DNA of 64,000 bases from Tenebrio molitor (lineage: Eukaryota > Arthropoda > Insecta > Coleoptera > Tenebrionidae): the NCBI RefSeq assembly GCF_963966145.1, contig NC_091048.1, forward strand, positions 20,088,001 to 20,152,000, written 5' to 3'. The stretch's first letter is position 1, and each line of letters starts with the position of its first letter. The notes under the pieces were generated by a model. It had not been told where the DNA came from. It did not search any database and was given only the letters and a program-made list of their open reading frames with translations. The translations under genes and the position numbers were made by a program. Positions 57,372-64,000 of the stretch are shown one piece after another.

Positions 57372-57618
57372 AATTCTGAATTACAAATGACGGACTCTGA
57401 ATAACAATGTATGCTTTCTGAAATACAAGTTCCTAATCTGAATTACAATTAAGACTATCTGAAATTCATTTCATTAATCTGAATTACATACTTATAACGC
57501 GTTCTGAAATACAATTAACTATTCTGAATTACAATTTACGCTCTCTGAAATACAATTTACTAATCCGAATTATAATTCACGTTTTCTGAAATATATCTTA
57601 CCGTTTCTGAATTACACT
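57372..57618. repeat. Right iteron array of the RING transposon
   Basis: Inverted counterpart of 54714-54945: tctgaattacaatt and tctgaaatacaatt units alternate at about 20-21 bp. Divergence between units is higher than between the two arms' overall patterns. Confidence 0.8.
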
Positions 57619-57629
57619 TGAAAAAGGTG

Positions 57630-58379
57630 TAGATATAAAAATATTCAATTTGGGTTTGATACATAGCAAAATTGTCCTTTTTAGGTCTGCTTAGTTGATC
57701 TTTGTCAGGATTTGTATAACCTTCTTTTCCTTGTTATAGCCTGTACCTTTGTGTTAAACATGACTCACTTTAATGTAACCGGGTTTTGCTAGTTTTTCTA
57801 TTGAGCTTTACCCAATTTTCATTTTTTAAAATTACAAAATGTCAAATTCCGTCGGGCTCATTATCACTCGTGAAATACCCTGTACAAATACACAGGGTGA
57901 TTCACGTAGTCAGTTCTTGTTTGACTTCCCAAAATTAAATATCAAAAATTGGTAGCCGACTATAATCGACTGCTCCAAGTTCAAATAAAATACTTTCAAA
58001 ATGGTGACACTTCCGGAAATATCGGAAATTGACGCCATCTTTGTTTTTTTAAATGGAAAGGTCCCATTTTGATTTCAAATTTCGATTCTACGTTAAATTT
58101 TGAGTTTAGGAGGTCCTTTTGTCAACACTTATCTGTCATCGTTTTTGACCTACTCGTATGTCATCTTTTTCGCAAAAAAGCGGGGTTGCAGGGATTCATT
58201 AAAAAAATGATCACTTCTGAACCATTGAAAATAAATAATTGTTTTTTTTTTTGTTGAATAGGTACCTAAAGGTTTGGCCGATCTTTTGCGCCGCCATCTT
58301 TTTTATGTTTCATACGCCTACTGCAATTTTTCAAAATTGATAAATAAAAAATGTTGAAAACTTCATTTTTAACTTACCC
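57630..58379. other. Non-coding region with back-to-back terminal repeats
   Basis: actcgtgaaataccctgt and its near inverse acagggtgattcacgtagt face each other around 57867-57912, like ends of two related elements. The DNA to the right (tggtgacacttccggaaata and following) resembles common dispersed insect repeat sequence. A 62-codon frame at 58069 has no features of a gene. Confidence 0.4.
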
Positions 58380-59540
58380 AACCAAAGGTGGGTAAGTTAT
58401 TGTGATCGGTTCAAAATTTCGAATTGCTAATTTCATCAGATCTTTGAGGTCCCCTGAACACGTTTATGAAGTTTTTAGAATGATGTCTGTCTGTGCGTCT
58501 GTGCGTCTGTCAGTCCCACTTTTCGTTCTCCCACGATTACTCAAAAACGCTTTGACTGATTGCTTTCAAATTTGACCAACACAAACTTACCCGTGGTCTT
58601 TCGAGTTGAAAAGCTGTTGGTGTCAATCGGACCACGGGGGGTGGAGTGGAAGAGGATGGGGCTAGGCCGAAAAAATAATAAGGAAACATGGAAATTTGAT
58701 TTTACCGTTTGAAAGGGATGTGTCTTTATGTCGGAAACGATGTTTACCATTTGCGGATTTTTCCAATGTGGCGGACTTATAATAGTTATTTACACAATTA
58801 GTGGGATAAAAGCAATATTACAGGATTCGAGTGTGAAGATTGCAGATAACGAGGGCGTTAGCCCGAGTTCATCTGTAATCACACGAGTTTCCTGTAATAT
58901 GCTTTAGCCCACGTGTTATGTACAAAATTTTATCTAAGACCGCCCCGAATTAAAAAAAAAGGTAAATCTTATTTATTTCCGCCAGTTTCATTACACCACT
59001 CAGTGGAATAATGACTTCCTTATCCCACTGAGTGGGGTAATGAAGCTCACTTATCCCACTGAGTGGAGTAATGAAATGCGTCCGGTAATGAAGTTCCTTA
59101 TTCCACTCAAATGAGTGGGATAAGTGCCATTTATCCCACGGGATTAGATAACGTTATTTACGTCTTCATAGATCGACGGCAATAACTGCTGAAACTTTTA
59201 ACAAAATAATCTCGAATCTTGCCATTGGAAGTAACTCTGTAATAGTGACCACCGACTAGAGTTTGGTGTCAATCCGAGTACGAGGGGTGGAAGAGGGTGG
59301 GGGTTGCTCGAAAAAATAATGAGGTGGCATGGAAATTTGATTACCAGTTGAAAGGGCATGTGTTTTTATGTTGGAAATGATATTTACTATTTGCGAGAAT
59401 TAGAAGACGATTTATAACACGGACAAGGTAGGTATCTCGGGTCAATTCAGATTGGTTTTTAAAATTGATGTCGGGTAAGTTACTAGGCCGGGTCTTCGAC
59501 TCGGCTCCATCCCAATTTTTTTTAAATAACAACTACCATT
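58380..59540. repeat. Two copies of a dispersed repeat flanking an insertion
   Basis: 58617-58760 and 59265-59400 are diverged direct copies (ggtgtcaatc, gggtggaagagg, catggaaatttgat, tgtttttatgt). A gtctgtctgtgcgtctgtgc stretch lies at 58485-58510. Between the copies are a hairpin (58830-58905, arms attacaggattcgagtg and cacacgagtttcctgtaat) and the palindrome cluster listed next. Confidence 0.6.
58992..59128. repeat. Cluster of CCACTCAGTGG-type palindromes
   Basis: Four short palindromic units, ccactcagtgg, cccactgagtggg, cccactgagtgga and ccactcaaatgagtggg, are separated by 20-35 bases with recurring ataatgaa / taatgaagt. The whole can fold in several alternative ways. Confidence 0.75.
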
Positions 59541-60160
59541 TCTGATCCTAGATATAAATGTTAAATTTAATTTTAAGCCCAGTTTTATTAACATTGTGTA
59601 TGTCTATTTCTAGCCGTTTTGGTGTAATTTGTATTTTTTGAATATTCTTTTTTTATCAAGAAATTGTTTTAATGAATTTTTATTCAAAAATCGCAGGCCT
59701 TTAAAACGCTCGTTTCACTCACGTTTTAAACTGGCCCGCTAATGCCATAAAGAGCCCAATTTACGCACGAACTCGTTAAATAAACTAAACGTTGTTCACG
59801 TTGAGTTGACAATTTCAAGGTCAAATAATTTAATTTATCCAATTTTGCCTTATAAAGTCATGTTTAAATACTTAGATACTAGTTTAATGAATAATCGAAT
59901 AAAATTTTAATTGCTCTAGCGGTTTAAAAATGTCAAGTAAATGTCAAAGAAAATAAATAAAAATCTATTAAACAATAATTATACATACATTACAGGTATT
60001 GGGAAGCAATTGTTCATAATTGTATCATCCATTTTCTAGATTTTCACCTTCTATACGTGTATACGCCGTAAAGACCTAATTTTATTAGGAGTACTTAATA
60101 TTGGATAAAATAATTCACTGTCACACCGATTTTTTCTTTCTCGTGTCGTGTTGGCTTTGT
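59541..60160. other. Non-coding AT-rich region
   Basis: It contains the inverted partner (59708-59775) of the repeat at 140-212. I see no gene, RNA or other structure. Confidence 0.4.
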
Positions 60161-60164
60161 TTGT

Positions 60165-61495
60165 AAGTGAAAAATTATCAAAAAATTATGAAATGTACCT
60201 TACCAATAGCCAGGTAATTAGAAGTCGCGATTTCTTGCGTGCGCGTATACGATGCCCCACCTGGTATTTGTAAATCGCTTATGAAACTACAATAGGTGAC
60301 GTTGTCAAATCTTCTCTACGATGACATATGTCAAAGTTAAGCCAGTCAACTTTTTTTTTTAAATAGTACACTATACATTTCTTGCCTATTCTTGTAAAGC
60401 TTTTTTTTCTACATTTGAATATGAAAAAAAATTAACACTTACATCAGAAAAAAATCGAGAAAAATAATAAAATATGATTTAATTTATTCGAAAGCGTTAT
60501 TTTCTAAAAAGAACTAGTAAGCCAAACATTTGTAAATTCGCATTATGTTGGTTCCCTGCATGTCAGTATTTACAAGACAACCACGTAGCCAAAAAATAAA
60601 ATGATTTGACCTTGTTTGTTTTCAAGCCTCGGGTGTGCCTCGGCCAGAAAACTGATACTCGGACGAAATACCAAATCCATACTGAATTTACTATGCTAAA
60701 TTCGCGTTATGTTGGTTCCCTGCATCGCACTATTTTAAGAATTACATAACCAAAAAATAAAACTATTTGACAGTGAAATACCCGATCCATCCTGAACTTA
60801 CTTTATTCGAATATTAGAATTTACACTTATTCGAATTTTACATAGTCACCTATTCAAATATTCGAATAATTCGAATACGATTCCCAAGACTCATCATGTC
60901 ATTCATGCACTATCAAAATTCAAATACATATTTTCATCGTGTATGCATTCAAAGCGGTATAGTCAGGAAGAAGTTAGGTTTCGAAGCCAGATGTTATATC
61001 ATAGTTATTTATTTAAATGTAGGTTATAACATAGCTATTTATTTAAATGTAGGTACGTTAATAATTGACGCTATTAATGTCAAAATTCAATTGTCTCCAT
61101 GGCTAACTAGCTCTTTTTAGAAAATAACACTTTCGAATAAATTAAATCATTTTTTTTTTTCTCGATTTTTTCCTATTGCAAGTGTCAACTTTTTTTACAC
61201 ATTCAAATGTAGAAAAAAAAGCTTTACAAGAATAGACTAAGAAATGTATAATGTACCATTTAAAAAAAAAAGTTGACTGTCTTAACTTTGACATATGTCA
61301 TCGTAGAGAAGATTTGACAACGTCACCTATTGTAGTTTCATAAGCGATTTACAAATACCAGGTGGGGCATCGTATACGCGCACGCAAGAAATCGCGACTT
61401 CTAATTAAATAAAATTGTCGAAATTTTTCAGACTTACCTGGCTATTGGTAAGGTACATTTCATAATTTTTTGATAATTTTTCACTTACAAACAAA
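60165..61495. repeat. Large inverted repeat, arms of ~350-390 bp
   Basis: The left arm 60165-60520 and right arm 61098-61495 are inverted copies, including tagaagtcgcgatttcttgc, gtatacgatgccccacctgg, gacatatgtcaaagttaa and aagctttttttt blocks. The spacer of about 580 bp holds two direct copies of a unit (attatgttggttccctgcat near 60541; gttatgttggttccctgcat near 60700) and a short tandem duplication (tatttatttaaatgtaggt, 61003-61055). A third copy of the terminal block is at 62055-62105. It looks like a long-TIR non-autonomous element. A transposase is not present. Confidence 0.85.
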
Positions 61496-61499
61496 GCCA

Positions 61500-62297
61500 A
61501 AAAAAATTAAAATGTAAATTTCAACCAAAAAGTCAAATTCTGATTTTTATACTAATCTACCCAGATTCACTTCCTATAATTATTTATGAAATCTACGGAA
61601 AAAAATACCAATTAGATTTTGAATTAAACGCAGTTTTACATTTCAACTTTCAAAATCATTTTTATTTATGACCTGCTACTTGTGCTATCGTAAATTTAGG
61701 TGACAACGGAAACTGTCAATTTTATGGCAAAAAGGTTTAAAACGGTCGGCTATACCTTTGTTGGGAAATTATACCCTTGTGCCGTAAATCACCCGTCTGG
61801 TTTACGTTTAAATAAAAAAGCGAATTATTTAGCTAACCAAGTCAAAATTTGTAATTCTGCCACCAGGGTTTGATGGGCTAGCAGATACAGATTCATTTAG
61901 TGTAAAAACTTTATAGGTAAATTAACAGTTAATTTCAGAAAACGAATAAAACTGTTACGGCCTCATTCATTAACAAAAAAAATTTAAAAAATTCTCAAAT
62001 AAACCTTATCAATAATTAGTCAGGTAGGTATATAAAATTTCGCCAATTTTATTTAATAGAAGTCGCGATTTCTCGCGTGCGCGTATACGATGCCCCACCC
62101 GGTATATATGGTTTGCTATACTTTTTTCTTAAAATAAAAAAGATATTGGGGCGCGAATACCAATCTGAATCACCCGGTATAGTGATATGCAGCTAACCAA
62201 CATAATGCAATTTAGCAATGTTCAATTCAATGTGAACGGTGTTTACCTGCATGTCACTATTTACAAAACATAATTACAGAGCCAAAAATAGTATATT
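61500..62297. other. Non-coding region with solo copies of the preceding repeat
   Basis: AT-rich. 62055-62105 is a solo copy of the gtatacgatgccccac terminal block and 62190-62285 resembles (inverted) the ttggttccctgcat unit. No gene is seen. Confidence 0.4.
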
Positions 62298-62298
62298 A

Positions 62299-63053
62299 TA
62301 CAGGGTGACTGACGAAAAACCTTTGACGTTGTATCTTACTTATTTTGTATGCGATTTGAATAAATGACACATTAAATGAAATAGTTCGAAAAACACTTCA
62401 TTATTATCCTATTCGATATTTTTTTCGACATCTATTTTTTGACAGACGATAGCCAACTTTTTTTTTTCAAATTACACTCTATATATTTTTTTATTCGTTC
62501 TTATAAAGAACCTTCTTCTGAATATTCGTACATTAAAAGAAAAAATAAAAAATGTATTTTAATTGAAAAAAATTGAAAATCAAAAATCAAGTAATCAAAT
62601 TTGTAAGCAATACAAAATCTATTCTGGTTGCTCAAAATTTCCTCAATGCTGTTGCAGACACTGCAACCTACCTACAAATGAATATTCAGAGCTTAGTTAG
62701 TCATTTCGAGCATTTAGAACAAACTTCTCTCTTGTTTATTTTGGTCACTTGATTTTTAAATTTTGTACATTTACTCTTTAATTTCTTGACTTTTGTTTAA
62801 TGAATGGGTATAGTTCTTTGCATTTTTATATTCAGAAGACAAATCTCTACAATACTGAATAAAAAAAAACAGTGCTATTTGAAAAAAAGAAGGTAATGTT
62901 CATCTGTCAAAAACTGAACGCAATATATTTTTTTTATTTAGTTGGTATTGAAGTGTTTTCAAAATTATTTCATTTGATGTGTCATTTATTCAAATCGGAT
63001 AAAAAATAAGCAAGATACAGCATCAAAGGTTTTTCGTCAATCACCCTGTATAT
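62299..63053. mobile_element. Long-TIR non-autonomous DNA element (755 bp)
   Basis: The left end tacagggtgactgacgaaaa and the right end (inverse of ttttcgtcaatcaccctgta) open inverted arms of about 120 bp, both beside TA. The interior is AT-rich and non-coding. The right half is repeated at 41822-42213. Confidence 0.85.
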
Positions 63054-63255
63054 GCCGTTCACGATTGTTTTATTAGCAGCACGTTTCACTTATTTATTGA
63101 TTCTTATTATTTATATTTAAACATGCCCAGAAAAACAAGACACTTAATGAACATTTAACCTCAAAATTACAAGTCTCAACAAATTGTACACTAGACAGCG
63201 TTGCCGATAGTAATTATCGAGGAAAATGCGACGTTGGTGGTTTTTTGATTTTTGA

Positions 63256-63910
63256 ATTTTATACGCTGATTTTTTTTATCAATGAACCATAGGGATTTAC
63301 ATGGTATAAACTTTATTTCTCGTTAATGGTGTTTCTACTTCTAATTTCAAAATTATTTTTTGCACACTGTTAGCTTACTTAATTTTTTATAAGATCTGAT
63401 AGTTTTTTTTTAAATGTTATTTATTATAATCTGTTTCAAAATCAAAAATCCACCCACACTGCATTCTACCTCGAAAATACAACCGATAACGTCGCCAACT
63501 TTTGTTTTTAGTGTGTTTGCAAGCGTCAGAAAAAAGTGGGGTTATGAAAGAAAACTTTTGACAGTCATTTAGGTCGTAATTCGTCGTGTTTTTTTGTTCT
63601 CATTTTATTATATCACTCAAAAGTTGTATAGTCTGCTTTTTAATCAAAGAACCAGGACCTGTTGATTTAGGTTTGTAATAATAAAATTTTACTAAATATA
63701 GGGAATTTAATGATATCTGTTGGCTACGACTGCCAACGCCTGTCATTTTTAATTCCCTTGAAAATACGCAAACTCGCATTTAAAATTTGAACGTGTTATT
63801 AAAAATTTCTTGCAGTTATTTTGAAATTAGCAGTAGAAAAGCTATTAACACGAAATAAAGTTTACATTAGTAAATCCCTATGGTTCATTGATAAAAAAAT
63901 TCACTCTAGG
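63256..63910. repeat. Inverted repeat with ~105-bp arms
   Basis: 63256-63360 and 63810-63910 are inverted copies (ttatcaatgaaccataggga and its inverse, then aaactttatttc, then ctaatttcaaaat). Weak similarity may extend outward to about 63195 and 63950. Probably a non-autonomous DNA element. No coding potential is seen. Confidence 0.75.
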
Positions 63911-64000
63911 TATGTAGGAAAAAGCCACAAACTAAAAATCGTTGCTGACTGCTCCGAGTACCTGGTTGTTTAAAAGATTTGTATATTTCTGATCATTCTC

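Larger units (their letters stand above)
54705..57629 (-). mobile_element. DNA transposon with iteron-rich TIRs and RING-transposase
   Basis: The ends are cacctttttcaa and its inverse ttgaaaaaggtg, each next to TA. The outer 230-260 bp on both sides (54714-54945 and 57372-57618) are inverted relative to each other. They consist of about eleven units of roughly 20 bp that alternate between a TTTCAGAAAGCG type and an ATTCAGAATAG type. One transposase gene lies inside on the minus strand. A second small element is nested in the left half (54986-55617). Total length is 2.9 kb. Confidence 0.8.

Noticed and set aside
58069..60000. Short frames at 58069-58257, 58541-58750 and 59341-59532
   Set aside because: They lie in dispersed repeat DNA, lack domains and are not supported by splice sites or signal sequences.

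Overview
The window looks like nuclear DNA of an insect, and the repeat repertoire suggests a beetle (inference). It is strongly AT-rich. Introns are short (47-101 bp, GT..AG). It carries BEL/Pao, LINE, Tc1/mariner-type and pogo/Tigger-type elements, many fold-back MITEs, and a large satellite array with a monomer of about 364 bp. Nothing bacterial (operons, ribosome binding sites, CRISPR) is present.

Layout. 1-930: fold-back repeats. 930-1611: C-terminal piece of a LINE with a restriction-like endonuclease motif (minus). 1707-3433: seven consecutive in-frame exons of a receptor-type protein tyrosine phosphatase (minus): ectodomain, one transmembrane helix and the first half of the phosphatase domain. 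3597-3780: tyrosine-recombinase fragment. 3795-5364: a broken Tc1/mariner-like transposon with 39-bp terminal inverted repeats and a TA target. About 5823-33640: the satellite array, roughly 75 monomers of 362-365 bp. Its core is organised in higher-order repeats of 7 monomers (2,550 bp) and 16 monomers (5,829 bp), and every monomer carries a near-perfect hairpin. Near the right edge one stretch is flipped, giving a palindrome with arms of about 430 bp. 33640-41300: a graveyard of diverged satellite copies, duplicated blocks, MITEs and a second LINE fragment. 42338-43870: a dead Tigger/pogo element. 44180-46945: a broken LINE. 47042-53202: an intact-looking BEL/Pao LTR retrotransposon (minus) with identical-looking 331-bp LTRs and one 1,717-codon gag-pol frame, inserted in the (ATT)n tail of that LINE. 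53436-54029: a two-exon gene for a small secreted protein (minus). 54705-57629: a DNA transposon whose transposase is fused to a RING finger and whose long inverted ends are built of about 20-bp iterons. 57630-64000: further inverted repeats and dispersed non-autonomous elements.

How the parts relate. The only likely host genes are the phosphatase exons and the secreted-protein exons, both on the minus strand. Their splice phases are compatible, so they could be the two ends of one receptor gene with an intron of about 50 kb filled by the satellite and transposons. This is a hypothesis. The secreted gene also has its own stop codon and poly(A) signal, which would give a self-contained soluble product. 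The remaining DNA records layered insertions: BEL into a LINE tail, MITEs into LINEs, a MITE-like element into the RING transposon, and an insertion into a satellite copy.
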